A program made the position numbers and the translations under genes. Positions 1 through 8,108 of a stretch of 64,000 nt of DNA are shown here, piece after piece. How positions within the stretch are numbered: the stretch's first letter is position 1; each line of letters begins with the position of its first letter. Under the pieces are notes generated by a model. The model was not told the DNA's origin. It was given only the letters and a program-made list of their open reading frames with translations, and did not search any database. Source of the stretch: Chitinophagaceae bacterium (lineage in GTDB: Bacteria; Bacteroidota; Bacteroidia; Chitinophagales; Chitinophagaceae); contig JADJTY010000003.1 of the NCBI GenBank assembly GCA_016710935.1, positions 372,001 to 436,000 of the forward strand. The letters are read 5' to 3'.

Positions 1-2352
1 AGAGGTTGGATTGTTGCTGATGATCAGTTGCAGGCCTTTGATGGCTGCACTGTCATCCCTGTTCTTTACATGGTGCAATGCTTCAATGTACAACAGTTGA
101 GGTGTCCAGTAATTTACACCATACAGGCTGTCGGCCTTTTTCTTTTCGGCCATTGCTTTTTCAAAATCACCTTCAATGAACAGGTTGTAAATATCCTCGT
201 ATAATTTAGTGGCCTCGGGATCTTTTGTTTTTGGATTTAATGAAGATGGATTATTCAGTTTTTTTCCAGCAAGGGTGTTTGCGTAATTGCTGTTCAGTAA
301 ATCTTTGTAATAAGCCGCTTTATCCTTTAACCCAAGTTTGGTATAGCAGAAATAAAGATTAAGGTACACATCGCCTTCAAGCAATCTGTTGGGGAAGCGT
401 TTTAAATATGCTTCGTAAGTATCTGCGGCCAATTGATATTCTTCCAGGTCGTTTTGATAGGCCTGCGCCAGGATGATCATATTCACGGCTATAACGTCAT
501 TGCTTTCTTTGATCCGCTCTTCGGTCAGGGGTATATCTTTCATTAAAACATCCAGCGTAATTTCTGCGGCACCGGAAGTATTGGGAACTCCCCCTGCATT
601 TTTTTCGCCAGGTTTTGTACCACCTTTATCACCACCACCAGCCTGTTGATTTTGATTATTCACAGCTTCTGCGGCAGCATTACGCCGCCAGTTATCCGTG
701 TTTATTCTTCTTCCCCACCTGCTCTTAAAATCAGTAAACCCCCTCGATTTAAGGGTGTTATTATAAAAATACCACTCACCTTTACTGTTGCCGGCAAAAA
801 GATCCAGGGGTGGCTGGTTATTGTTGTTAAAAGGAGAGATGTCACCGCCGCCACCTGCATTGCCATCATCTTTGTAACCTTTTTCCTTACGTAATTTGCG
901 TAACATTTTCTTAAGATACTCTTCTCTTTCAGCAGCAGGCATCAGCGCAATGCGTTGTACACTGTCTTCTTTTTCAATGGCAGTAATAGCAGCAGCTATT
1001 TTTAATAAAGCTTCTTTTCTTTGCTGTACGGCAGCGATCTGTAAATTTAAAAGAGAGTCGGAGCCGCCGGTTTGTAAACTATCATACATGGCAGCAGCAA
1101 GCCTGTATTGCTTGCGGCTGTAGGCAATGTCGCCCAGTTTCAAAAAGGCCCTGTTCTTATAATTGATATTGTTCTCATTATATTTCAGACTCTTCTTTAA
1201 AAAACTGATGGCAGCATTTGTATCAGGCTTTTGCAACGATAGATCACCTGCTGAATAATACACAATATCACGGTAAGCTTCATACTTATCCCGCCTTCCC
1301 ATTTTTGCAAGGTTATCAATGGCCTTATCAAGTTCTTTTGGATTTCCGTTTGTTCTGAGCATTTTTGCATCATTCAACCGGGCATGAATATCCAGCAACG
1401 GATCAACAGTATGTTTGGAAGCTTTATCGTAATAGGAAGATGCTTTATCAAAATCTCCGTTCTTTTCGTAAAGCTGTGCCAGTAAAAATTCCCATCGTGA
1501 CTGGTCCTGTTTATTATCAGCTGTGCTTAAAGCTTTTTCAAGATACTTTGCAGTGCTGTCGTAAAATCCCTGTTTAAAAAACCAGTAAGCATTTACCTCG
1601 GCCAGGTCGTTACGCAATCTTTTTGGTAAATTAGGATCAACCTGTAAGGTATTGATCAGTCCGCCAGACTCTGCAAATTCGTTTAGCTCTATTAAAGTAC
1701 GTGCCAGCCACAGGATAGCGTCATTGCGGCTGGGGGGCAGGGCGGTAAGCTTTTGAAGTACATTCCGCTTTTCTTTATTGGCAATTGAAATGGAATTGGT
1801 TCCTACTATACGGTCATCATCATCATTTTTTCTTTTGCGGGGAAAAAGATTGTAATTGATGAACTGAAAGGTCATTAAAGCAGAATCAAAATCTTTGCGG
1901 AAATAATAGGCTTTACCTATCAGCATGTACATATTATCAATCCAGTCGTTACGTAAATCGTGCAATAAAATACCTGCAGTTGATGTATAAATAACCGAAT
2001 CCAGTTCTATTTTTTGCGATGCAGTACCTTCAAGTGTATAGGGGTAAAAAGCCAGCATGTTTGAATAATCATCCTTCAAACTCAACTTTGCACGGTCAAC
2101 AACAGTGTTTACCCGGTTGTTGGCATTAAAGTAATAATTATAATGGGTGATATTGTTCTGATAAATATTCCTGGGAACATTAAATTTTTTATCGGCTGTT
2201 TTTTCTGAGCCCAGTTTCCTGTTCTCAAATTTTTCGGGTTTCTTTTGTTTACCAAATGGCTCAAAGGTCCAGCTTGGCTGGCAAATTGCCGGTAATGAAA
2301 ATCCAAGCAACAGCAAAAAAATAAATAACGGGCTTTTAGTTCTCTTCAGCAT
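1..2352 (-). CDS. sprE: PorW/SprE-type T9SS / gliding motility protein, runs off the left edge
   Basis: The minus strand is open without a stop from the ATG at 2352 to base 1, giving 784 codons; the C-terminus lies outside the window. The protein starts with a hydrophobic signal segment (residues about 8-24), followed by many helical TPR-like repeats. Around residues 530-555 comes the segment GEWYFYNN, then FKSRWGRR and NWRRN, which I recognise from the SprE/PorW family. A low-complexity GGGDKGG/PGEKN linker follows, then further TPRs. In this family the protein is a periplasmic, usually lipid-anchored, component needed for type IX secretion and gliding. The cysteine near residue 25 lacks a good lipobox, so a lipid anchor is uncertain. 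A T9SS cargo protein is encoded at 24694-27204. Confidence 0.85.
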   Translation of the reverse strand, partial: MLKRTKSPLFIFLLLLGFSLPAICQPSWTFEPFGKQKKPEKFENRKLGSEKTADKKFNVPRNIYQNNITHYNYYFNANNRVNTVVDRAKLSLKDDYSNMLAFYPYTLEGTASQKIELDSVIYTSTAGILLHDLRNDWIDNMYMLIGKAYYFRKDFDSALMTFQFINYNLFPRKRKNDDDDRIVGTNSISIANKEKRNVLQKLTALPPSRNDAILWLARTLIELNEFAESGGLINTLQVDPNLPKRLRNDLAEVNAYWFFKQGFYDSTAKYLEKALSTADNKQDQSRWEFLLAQLYEKNGDFDKASSYYDKASKHTVDPLLDIHARLNDAKMLRTNGNPKELDKAIDNLAKMGRRDKYEAYRDIVYYSAGDLSLQKPDTNAAISFLKKSLKYNENNINYKNRAFLKLGDIAYSRKQYRLAAAMYDSLQTGGSDSLLNLQIAAVQQRKEALLKIAAAITAIEKEDSVQRIALMPAAEREEYLKKMLRKLRKEKGYKDDGNAGGGGDISPFNNNNQPPLDLFAGNSKGEWYFYNNTLKSRGFTDFKSRWGRRINTDNWRRNAAAEAVNNQNQQAGGGDKGGTKPGEKNAGGVPNTSGAAEITLDVLMKDIPLTEERIKESNDVIAVNMIILAQAYQNDLEEYQLAADTYEAYLKRFPNRLLEGDVYLNLYFCYTKLGLKDKAAYYKDLLNSNYANTLAGKKLNNPSSLNPKTKDPEATKLYEDIYNLFIEGDFEKAMAEKKKADSLYGVNYWTPQLLYIEALHHVKNRDDSAAIKGLQLIISNNPTS

Positions 2353-2456
2353 GAATCAAAAGGTTGAATAACGGGGCTAAATATCGGTTATTTTTGGTAA
2401 TTACAGCTTATAGTCAGCCCGTTTTAATTTAGTTTAACTAAATATTTAAGAGAAGG

Positions 2457-2606
2457 TTTGCCACAGATTTCACAAATTTCATAGCGTAAAGGGTGTCATT
2501 GGTAATTTATACGACCTGATTTTAAGACAGGCAAGCCTTAACCAACAAAAAAAGCTCAAAATATTGCTATGTACTTTTCTGTGTAATTTGTGAAATCTGT
2601 GGCAAA
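2457..2606. repeat. Inverted repeat, 22-bp arms around a 106-bp spacer
   Basis: The left arm 2457-2478 (core CCACAGATTTCACAAATT) is the exact reverse complement of the right arm 2585-2606. The spacer is unique and non-coding. The structure resembles a small MITE-like or REPIN-like element; no transposase is adjacent. Confidence 0.7.
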
Positions 2607-2692
2607 GAAAAAGCTGCGAAGCAGTTTTAAACTACTCAGTTGTTATCAAAGTTCAATTTGTTTACATAAGTGGCAGTTTACCCTTTTTTAAG

Positions 2693-2722
2693 TTGCTTTT
2701 TCGCCTGCATTTCTTAATTTTA
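2693..2722 (+). promoter_or_regulatory. Possible Bacteroidota-type promoter for the bactofilin cluster
   Basis: TTG at 2693-2695 is followed after 19 bases by TAATTTTA (2715-2722). That is close to the Bacteroidota -33/-7 pattern TTG-N19-TAnnTTTG, with the last base different. The next ATG is 18 bases downstream. Confidence 0.35.
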
Positions 2723-2739
2723 AGGTTCAACAAAAAAAT

Positions 2740-3138
2740 ATGGCAAAACTTGATGCCAACAGCACGCTAAAACGGTTACAAAACCGTTACAGGCTGGTGG
2801 TTATGAATGAAGATACCTACGAAGAGGTTGTAAAATTTAAACTTAGCCGTTTAAGTGTGTATATATTCTTAAGTACCGTTTTTGTTGTTTTGGTGGGATT
2901 GATCATTGCATTATTGGTTTTTACCCCGTTAAAATATTATTTGCCGGGTACTGGTTATGGAAATATAAAGCAGCGGCGACAATTTGAAGCACTTACCTAT
3001 AAAACCGATTCACTGGAAAAGGTATTAACGTTCAAGGAACAATATTACAAGGATCTGCATAAAGTGTTAAAAGGCGATATCCCGGTTTTGGATACCAACA
3101 AACTGGAACTGCCCAAAGTGGAGTATATGAAGGAGTGA
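2740..3138 (+). CDS. Small bitopic membrane protein, resembles the N-terminal part of M23 peptidases
   Basis: A 132-residue protein with a short basic cytoplasmic N-terminus (motif YRLVVMNEDTYEE), one strong membrane helix at about residues 40-63, and a charged extracytoplasmic tail. The N-terminal segment and helix match what I know of Bacteroidota M23-family metallopeptidases, which begin the same way and are often encoded next to bactofilin. No M23 domain (HxxxD, HxH) is present here, and the frame closes with a normal stop, so this is either a stand-alone scaffold version or a shortened relative. It lies 27 bases upstream of the bactofilin gene and is probably cotranscribed with it. A link to cell-wall or cell-shape control through bactofilin is inferred. 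Confidence 0.6.
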   Translation: MAKLDANSTLKRLQNRYRLVVMNEDTYEEVVKFKLSRLSVYIFLSTVFVVLVGLIIALLVFTPLKYYLPGTGYGNIKQRRQFEALTYKTDSLEKVLTFKEQYYKDLHKVLKGDIPVLDTNKLELPKVEYMKE

Positions 3139-3165
3139 TATTTTAAAAAATAAAATCTAAGCTAT

Positions 3166-3570
3166 ATGTTTAATTCAAAATCCAAATCATCTTTTGAAGG
3201 AAATGCCGGAAACGACAGTACCATGATAGGCGCTGGAACAACCATTACCGGCGATATGGAAAGTAATGGCGATATCCGGATTGACGGTATTTTAAAAGGG
3301 AACCTGAAAGGAAAAGCAAAGATCATCATAGGTACAGATGGGGTTGTGGAAGGTAATATAGAAGGTTTGCAGGCCGATATTATGGGCCAGGTAACCGGCA
3401 CTATTAAGGTTCAGGATCTGTTGTTTCTGCACGGAAAAACCCAGGTGAATGGTGATATTTATGCCGGTAAATTACAGGTAGAACCTACGGCAGTATTTAA
3501 TGGCAGCTGCCATATGGGTGCTAATGTGGTTGAATTAAAAAAGGAAGTGGCCAACGCCGTAAATCTATAA
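3166..3570 (+). CDS. Bactofilin (polymer-forming cytoskeletal protein)
   Basis: 134 residues. After a short charged N-terminus the sequence is a right-handed beta-helix of repeated G-x-I/V strands, from GTTITGDMESNGDIRIDG through NLKGKAKIIIG, EGNIEG and GTIKVQDLLFLHG, as in the bactofilin family (DUF583). Bactofilins polymerise without nucleotide into filaments at the membrane and scaffold cell-wall enzymes. The length is normal for the family. The neighbours, a bitopic protein upstream and a four-helix membrane protein downstream, with gaps of 27 and 10 bases, suggest one operon and membrane anchoring of the filament. Confidence 0.9.
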   Translation: MFNSKSKSSFEGNAGNDSTMIGAGTTITGDMESNGDIRIDGILKGNLKGKAKIIIGTDGVVEGNIEGLQADIMGQVTGTIKVQDLLFLHGKTQVNGDIYAGKLQVEPTAVFNGSCHMGANVVELKKEVANAVNL

Positions 3571-3580
3571 AAAATAATTA

Positions 3581-3976
3581 ATGAACCTGAGTTTTAAAGC
3601 AGTTCTTCCTTTGGTTATTACGTTCCTGGTTTTAACCGTTATCATTTTTGCAGGTAACTTTTTTTATAAAGATAAAGGAATTGATTACCTGGTGATCATG
3701 GGGGGCAACTGCCTTTTTTTCCTGGTAAGCCTGGTTGTTTTCAGGATGCAGTATAAAGCTATGTACAACAGCAACCCCAATGTTTTTATTCGCAGTGTAA
3801 TGGGCGGCATGATCATTAAAGTATTTGCCTGCGTAATTGCGGTAGTGGCTTATTATTTGATAAGCAGGCCTGCATTTAACAAACCTGCTGTATATGTATC
3901 CATGGTTATTTACATAGTGTACCTGGTTGTAGAAGTAAGAACCATCATGAAACTGAATAAAACAAAAAATGCCTAA
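3581..3976 (+). CDS. Four-helix integral membrane protein of unknown function
   Basis: 131 residues with four predicted membrane helices (about residues 8-27, 38-56, 70-92 and 103-120) and basic loops (RMQYKAMY, KLNKTKNA). It follows the bactofilin gene by 10 bases, and its last 8 bases overlap the start of the SprT-like gene. In Bacteroidota, small AtpI/AtpZ-like membrane proteins often sit between bactofilin and the ATP synthase genes. The position fits that, but no atp genes follow here and I see no diagnostic motif. Function unknown. Confidence 0.6.
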   Translation: MNLSFKAVLPLVITFLVLTVIIFAGNFFYKDKGIDYLVIMGGNCLFFLVSLVVFRMQYKAMYNSNPNVFIRSVMGGMIIKVFACVIAVVAYYLISRPAFNKPAVYVSMVIYIVYLVVEVRTIMKLNKTKNA

Positions 3977-4586
3977 GCAGGAAGCCCCGCTTTTACAGTT
4001 ACAGGATTATTTGCCCGGGGGAAGTTTTGACAAAGTACTTTTCTACCTGCAGCACCATAAAGTACACCTTACCATCAGCCGCAAAAGACAAAGTATCCTG
4101 GGAGATTACCGCCACGCACATTTAGATAAAAATCACCGTATCAGTGTTAATGGCGATCTTAATAAATATGCCTTCCTCATTACTTTATTACACGAACTGG
4201 CCCATCTTTTTACGTATGAGAAATATGGTCATCGGGTGCAGGCCCATGGCCGGGAATGGAAAGATGAGTTTGGGAAAATACTGGCCGAATTTTTATTGAA
4301 AAAAATATTTCCGGCAGATATAGAAAAGGCTTTGTACAATACCCTGCGAAACCCGGCAGCCAGCAGTTGCGGCGATGAGCAATTGCTGCGGGTGTTGCAT
4401 CATTACGATGAAAAACCTGCAGGCCTGCATTTGGTTGATCAGTTACCCGAAGGAACTTTATTTGCTATTAAAGGCGGCCGCATTTTTAAGAAAGGTGAAA
4501 AAATAAGAAAGCGGTTTAAATGCGTGGAAGTGAAGACGGGCAAGTTTTATTTATTTAGTGCGGTGTATGAAGTGAAATTGGTATAA
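3969..4586 (+). CDS. SprT-like zinc-metalloprotease-fold protein
   Basis: 205 residues. The zinc-binding motif HELAH is at residues 75-79 and the third ligand candidate is the histidine of HGREWK at residue 93, the arrangement seen in SprT/SPRTN-like proteins. The C-terminal part (from about residue 150) is a small beta-rich basic domain ending in KTGKFYLFSAVYEVKLV. A SprT-type C-terminal zinc ribbon with CxxC is not visible, so it is a shortened or divergent member. It is translationally coupled to the preceding membrane protein gene (8-base overlap). Substrate unknown. Confidence 0.75.
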   Translation: MPKQEAPLLQLQDYLPGGSFDKVLFYLQHHKVHLTISRKRQSILGDYRHAHLDKNHRISVNGDLNKYAFLITLLHELAHLFTYEKYGHRVQAHGREWKDEFGKILAEFLLKKIFPADIEKALYNTLRNPAASSCGDEQLLRVLHHYDEKPAGLHLVDQLPEGTLFAIKGGRIFKKGEKIRKRFKCVEVKTGKFYLFSAVYEVKLV

Positions 4587-4593
4587 TGTAGTC

Positions 4594-5106
4594 TTATAAT
4601 TCTTTTATCATCCACACATCACAACCCGTATGCCCACTGCTGCCCTGTGCAGCCGGTAAATAAGTAAAGCCCAGTTTTTCATACATGGGAATGGCAATGG
4701 TTAATTCGGGCATGGTTTCTAAATATATTTTTTTGTAGCCCATTTCTTTGGCTGCAACTATACATTTTTGCAGCAGGGTTTTTCCCAATCCTTTGCCCCG
4801 GGCTTTGGATGATAAATACAGTTTCACCAGTTCACAAGTACCTTCAGGTAAATTTGCAGTCGGGTAAATGCCGCTTCCTCCCATGATTTCTCCCTGCCCG
4901 ACTCCGTCATTCAGGCGGGCATCAAGCTCTGCCACAAAATAAATGCTGCCGGTTGTTTTAAAAACTTCAGATAAATGATCGGTTGTATCATCATAATAAA
5001 CAGTACCGGGTTTATTGGCCTTAAATTCTGTAAGGGTGTCCCTGATGATTGTTGCCAGTGCCTGATCATCGCCTGGTTTGATGGTTCTTATTAAAAAGTC
5101 ATGCAT
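4594..5106 (-). CDS. GNAT-family N-acetyltransferase
   Basis: 170 residues with the GNAT fold signature. The acetyl-CoA binding loop RGKGLGK is at residues 103-109, preceded by the beta strand LVKLYLSS and followed by a helix and the strand KIYLETMPE. The acceptor is unknown. It is transcribed towards the SprT-like gene (convergent, 7-base gap). The protein contains the insertion LDARLNDGVGQGE (about residues 61-73), which looks like a variable loop. Confidence 0.85.
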   Translation of the reverse strand: MHDFLIRTIKPGDDQALATIIRDTLTEFKANKPGTVYYDDTTDHLSEVFKTTGSIYFVAELDARLNDGVGQGEIMGGSGIYPTANLPEGTCELVKLYLSSKARGKGLGKTLLQKCIVAAKEMGYKKIYLETMPELTIAIPMYEKLGFTYLPAAQGSSGHTGCDVWMIKEL

Positions 5107-5154
5107 ACTTTAATAACTGTTGTTCATTCAAACCTACATTATTTTTAAAACATG

Positions 5155-5185
5155 GAATAGATTGGTATCATGTTATGATCTATTC
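5155..5185. promoter_or_regulatory. Bulged palindrome upstream of the ECF sigma gene
   Basis: GAATAG...ATCAT-GTT-ATGAT-CTATTC forms an inverted repeat, with six unpaired bases (ATTGGT) on the left side only. It lies about 90 bases upstream of the sigma factor start, in the divergent gap with the acetyltransferase gene. It could be an operator or an RNA hairpin; no protein can be assigned. Confidence 0.3.
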
Positions 5186-5270
5186 TTCAAATAATAAGCT
5201 GATTAATTATTTTGTTAATTCGGTTTAGCAAAAATCAATTATTTTCGGTAATCTTAGAACAAACAGAAAC

Positions 5271-5822
5271 TTGCCTGATACATTAAAATATAGCGAAGAG
5301 GAGTTGGTGCTTTTGCTGCAAAGCAGGGATCAGCAGGCGTTTTCGTACCTGTACGATAATTATTCGGCTGCCTTAAACGGTATTATTTACCGCATGGTTG
5401 AGGATCGTGAACTGGCCGAGGATATTTTGCAGGAAGCTTTTGTGAAGATCTGGAATAATTTCTCCAGCTACGATACGGGCAAGGGCCGTTTATTTACCTG
5501 GATGCTGAATATTACCCGTAACCTCACCATTGATACATTGCGTAGTAAAGGTTACAAAAAGCAGGGCAAAATCTCCGCCGATGAAAATTCCGTAAATAAT
5601 GTAACTGACGATGGACGTATGGCAGAGCGGTTTGATGCCATGGGTATCAGGAAACAACTGGTACATTTAAAACCTGAACAGCGAAGTATTATTGACCTGG
5701 CATATTTTAACGGCTATACGCAGGATGAAATTTCAAAAGAAATGGGAATACCTTTGGGTACTGTTAAAACCAGGATGAGGGCAGCTATTATTGAACTAAG
5801 AAAAATGTTAGCATACAATTAA
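5271..5822 (+). CDS. ECF-type RNA polymerase sigma factor
   Basis: 183 residues. Sigma region 2 covers about residues 20-90 (YDNYSAALNGIIYRMV, then AEDILQEAFVKIWNN and FTWMLNITRNLTIDTLR). Region 4 covers about 125-180 (LKPEQRSIIDLAYFNGYTQ, then IPLGTVKTRMRAAI). It lacks region 1.1/3, as ECF sigmas do. The start is a TTG; no in-frame ATG lies at the right place. The anti-sigma gene begins one base after the stop. The three-gene order sigma, RskA-like anti-sigma, fasciclin protein parallels the SigK-RskA-MPT70/83 arrangement of mycobacteria, so the fasciclin gene is a candidate target. Confidence 0.9.
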   Translation: MPDTLKYSEEELVLLLQSRDQQAFSYLYDNYSAALNGIIYRMVEDRELAEDILQEAFVKIWNNFSSYDTGKGRLFTWMLNITRNLTIDTLRSKGYKKQGKISADENSVNNVTDDGRMAERFDAMGIRKQLVHLKPEQRSIIDLAYFNGYTQDEISKEMGIPLGTVKTRMRAAIIELRKMLAYN

Positions 5823-5823
5823 A

Positions 5824-6630
5824 TTGAACGCACAGGAAATCATATCATCAGGCATTTTGGAGCTCTATTGCATGGGGCTTACTTCGGCAGCCGAAACGGC
5901 TGAGGTAGCAGCATGGGCCAAACAATATAATGAAGTAGCAACTGAAATTGAAGCCATTCAGTCTGGTTTGGAGCGCTATGCACAAACACATGCAGTTGCA
6001 CCAGCCGCCTCTGTAAAAGAAAAATTATTTACAGCTATTAATACCAATGTTGCTGCTCCGGTTGTTAATATAAAAGCAGCAGAAAAAACGAGGGCAAAGG
6101 TTTATGCTATTTCCCCGGCCTGGAAATACGCAGCGGCTGCCAGTGTAATATTATTGATTGGAAGCCTTATCTTAAATTATTCATACTATAATAAATATCA
6201 GTCGGCTAATAAAGAACTGGCATCTTCGCAAACCGAGCTGCAACAGCAAATAGCTTCAGCACAATCCATGGATACCGCTATACGGGTGATGGGCGATATG
6301 AAAGCAACACAGGTGGTTGCTAAAAGTATTGATACTACTAATGCGGACATGGGGGCCCGTATCTACTGGATGAAGAATACCAATGAAGTGTATATTGACC
6401 CGGCTAATTTGCCAAAGGCGCCAGAAGGGAAACAGTATGAATTTTGGGCAATTGTTGAAGGAGCTCCGGTTAACGGCGGCGTTATTACTACCGAATTAAA
6501 TGGTAAAAAAGTTCATGTTCAGAAAATGAAAAGCTTTGGTAAAGTGCAGGCATTTGCCATCTCTTTAGAAGATGCCGGTCCTGCAAAGGTAAAACCAGAC
6601 AAAGTAATGGCTGTAGGTAGCAGCATTTAA
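5824..6630 (+). CDS. RskA-like anti-sigma factor
   Basis: 268 residues, starting with TTG one base after the sigma gene. The N-terminal cytoplasmic part (1-99) contains LELYCMGLTSAAE, typical of anti-sigma-K type proteins, and has no HxxxCxxC zinc motif. One membrane helix follows at about 102-120, a coiled coil at about 123-150, and a periplasmic RskA-type domain from about 165 to the end (VYIDPANLPKAPEGKQYEFW, AFAISLEDAG). The family binds and holds its ECF sigma at the membrane until a signal triggers proteolysis. The paired sigma factor is almost certainly the gene just upstream. Confidence 0.85.
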   Translation: MNAQEIISSGILELYCMGLTSAAETAEVAAWAKQYNEVATEIEAIQSGLERYAQTHAVAPAASVKEKLFTAINTNVAAPVVNIKAAEKTRAKVYAISPAWKYAAAASVILLIGSLILNYSYYNKYQSANKELASSQTELQQQIASAQSMDTAIRVMGDMKATQVVAKSIDTTNADMGARIYWMKNTNEVYIDPANLPKAPEGKQYEFWAIVEGAPVNGGVITTELNGKKVHVQKMKSFGKVQAFAISLEDAGPAKVKPDKVMAVGSSI

Positions 6631-6659
6631 ATGCTTCCGGATCTTAATAAATATTTTTA

Positions 6660-6690
6660 ACGGGCTGTTTATAACAGCCCGTTTTTATTT
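6660..6690 (+). terminator. Rho-independent terminator after the sigma/anti-sigma operon
   Basis: ACGGGCTGTT (6660-6669), loop TAT, AACAGCCCGT (6673-6682), then TTTTATTTTTT. A perfect 10-bp stem with a U-rich tail. It separates the anti-sigma gene from the fasciclin gene, which therefore needs its own promoter. Confidence 0.9.
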
Positions 6691-6786
6691 TTTCTATACA
6701 AATAAAAAATCTTCAAAAACAAATCCAATCCTTTTCATCTGCCGTACATGATGTTGAAATCAATTTTAAAAAAAATAAAAATCAAC

Positions 6787-7350
6787 ATGATGAAACAGAT
6801 CAAAAAATTCCTTTTTGTAGCAGCTGCAGTTATGTTCACACATGCTTCTTTTGCTCAAAGTGAAAAAACAGTAATGGTTGGCGGAGCTGCCATGTATCCT
6901 TCTAAAAATATTGTAGAAAATGCGGTTAACAGTAAAGACCATACCACCTTGGTGGCTGCAGTTAAAGCTGCAGGACTGGTAGAAACTTTGCAAAGTGCCG
7001 GTCCCTTCACGGTATTTGCACCAACCAACAAAGCTTTTGAAATATTGCCTGCCGGAACAGTAGATAATTTATTGATGAAAGAAAGTAAACCAACGTTAAC
7101 AACTGTATTAACCTATCATGTTATTGCCGGTAAATGGAATGCAGCCGATATTGCTAAACTGATTAAAGATGGTAATGGTACCGCACAAGTAAAAACAGTT
7201 GCCGGTAAAAATTTATGGATATACATGGAAGGAAAGAAGGTTGCTATTAAAGATGAAAATGGCGGAGTGGCTTATGTAACCATTAAAGATGTAAACCAAA
7301 GCAATGGCGTGATACATGTTATTGATCATGTATTATTACCAAAGATGTAA
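6787..7350 (+). CDS. Secreted fasciclin-domain (FAS1) protein, copy 1
   Basis: 187 residues if started at the tandem ATG pair at 6787/6790, which gives a clean signal peptide (MMKQIKKFLFVAAAVMF, cut near SFA-Q); an upstream ATG at 6748 would add an unlikely lysine-rich leader. A single FAS1 domain fills the rest: TTLVAAVKAAGLVETLQSAG, then FTVFAPTNKAFEILP and LTYHVIAGKW, ending NGVIHVIDHVLLPK. FAS1 domains act in adhesion or surface binding. It follows the sigma/anti-sigma pair after a terminator and is probably controlled by that sigma factor (inference). A close paralogue lies at 51912-52430 on the other strand. Confidence 0.9.
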   Translation: MMKQIKKFLFVAAAVMFTHASFAQSEKTVMVGGAAMYPSKNIVENAVNSKDHTTLVAAVKAAGLVETLQSAGPFTVFAPTNKAFEILPAGTVDNLLMKESKPTLTTVLTYHVIAGKWNAADIAKLIKDGNGTAQVKTVAGKNLWIYMEGKKVAIKDENGGVAYVTIKDVNQSNGVIHVIDHVLLPKM

Positions 7351-7380
7351 GTTGAGTGTTACGTTAAGAGTTATAATGAA

Positions 7381-7414
7381 AAAGCCCTGCTGTTTTTACA
7401 GCGGGGCTTTGTTT
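7381..7414. terminator. Bidirectional terminator between convergent genes
   Basis: AAAGCCCTGCTGT (7381-7393), TTTT loop, ACAGCGGGGCTTT (7398-7410), one wobble pair. T-rich on the plus side and A-rich on the other, so it can serve both the fasciclin gene and the acetyltransferase gene. Confidence 0.85.
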
Positions 7415-7980
7415 TAAAATAACAGATTATTATTTTGCCAATAAGGAATACACTGCAGAATCACTGAACTTACCCCTGAAAAAAAGTTTTCCTTAAAATA
7501 AGCTTCTCTTATAAAGCCGCATTTTTCCAGCACTATGCCTGATACCACATTCTCCGGATTTATATGTCCTGCTATGCTATGCAACTTCATTTCATTAAAG
7601 CCAAAATCAACAGTAGCGTGCAAGGCCTCTTTCATTATCCCCTTGCTCCAAAAATCAGGATGTAATATGTAGCCAACTTCAGCCCTAAAGTGATCTTTTA
7701 AAATATTCCAAAAGCAGATGGTGCCAATCATAGTGCCAGGCGTTTCCTGCAATGCAATAGCCCACATAATGCTTTCATTTGTATCAGCAGCTGTATTTAT
7801 TTTTTGTATTAAAGCAACTACCTCTTCAACAGATTTAGCTTTTTCCCGGCCAATAAACTGCATCACTTTTTCATTCGATCTTAGAAAAAATAATTCAGGT
7901 GCATCTGCGTCTGTCATTCTTCTTAGTAAAAGCCTTTTTGTTTTTATTTCCGGAAAAGGGGAGAAGTTTAATTCAAGCAT
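7414..7980 (-). CDS. RimJ/RimL-type GNAT acetyltransferase
   Basis: 188 residues. Hallmarks of the RimJ/RimL subgroup (Acetyltransf_3): TKRLLLRRMTDADAPELFFL near the N-terminus, AEVGYILHPDFWSKGIMKEA in the middle, and NPENVVSGIVLEKCGFIREA near the end. Members acetylate protein N-termini or small molecules; the substrate here cannot be told. Convergent with the fasciclin gene across the shared terminator. Confidence 0.85.
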   Translation of the reverse strand: MLELNFSPFPEIKTKRLLLRRMTDADAPELFFLRSNEKVMQFIGREKAKSVEEVVALIQKINTAADTNESIMWAIALQETPGTMIGTICFWNILKDHFRAEVGYILHPDFWSKGIMKEALHATVDFGFNEMKLHSIAGHINPENVVSGIVLEKCGFIREAYFKENFFSGVSSVILQCIPYWQNNNLLF

Positions 7981-8053
7981 AATAATGCAATATATTTTTC
8001 AGTAAAATAGGTAATATAAAACCAATTAAGTGCTTTTATTATAAAATTAGTAA

Positions 8054-8081
8054 TAAAAAAATCCCGCCAAATGGGCGGGAT
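8054..8081 (-). terminator. Terminator of the small basic secreted protein gene
   Basis: ATCCCGCC (8061-8068) pairs with GGCGGGAT (8074-8081). Read on the minus strand, a run of seven T follows the stem. It lies just downstream of the minus-strand gene at 8109-8345. Confidence 0.85.
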
Positions 8082-8108
8082 GTAGAAGTGAGTTTTTCAT
8101 GTAATTAT

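Larger units (their letters stand above)
2353..2739. other. Intergenic gap with a 22-bp inverted repeat
   Basis: This 387-base gap has no credible gene. It holds a perfect 22-bp inverted repeat (2457-2478 and 2585-2606) and, near its right end, a possible promoter for the bactofilin cluster. The divergent gene at 2352 must also be transcribed from here, but I see no clear promoter for it. Confidence 0.6.
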
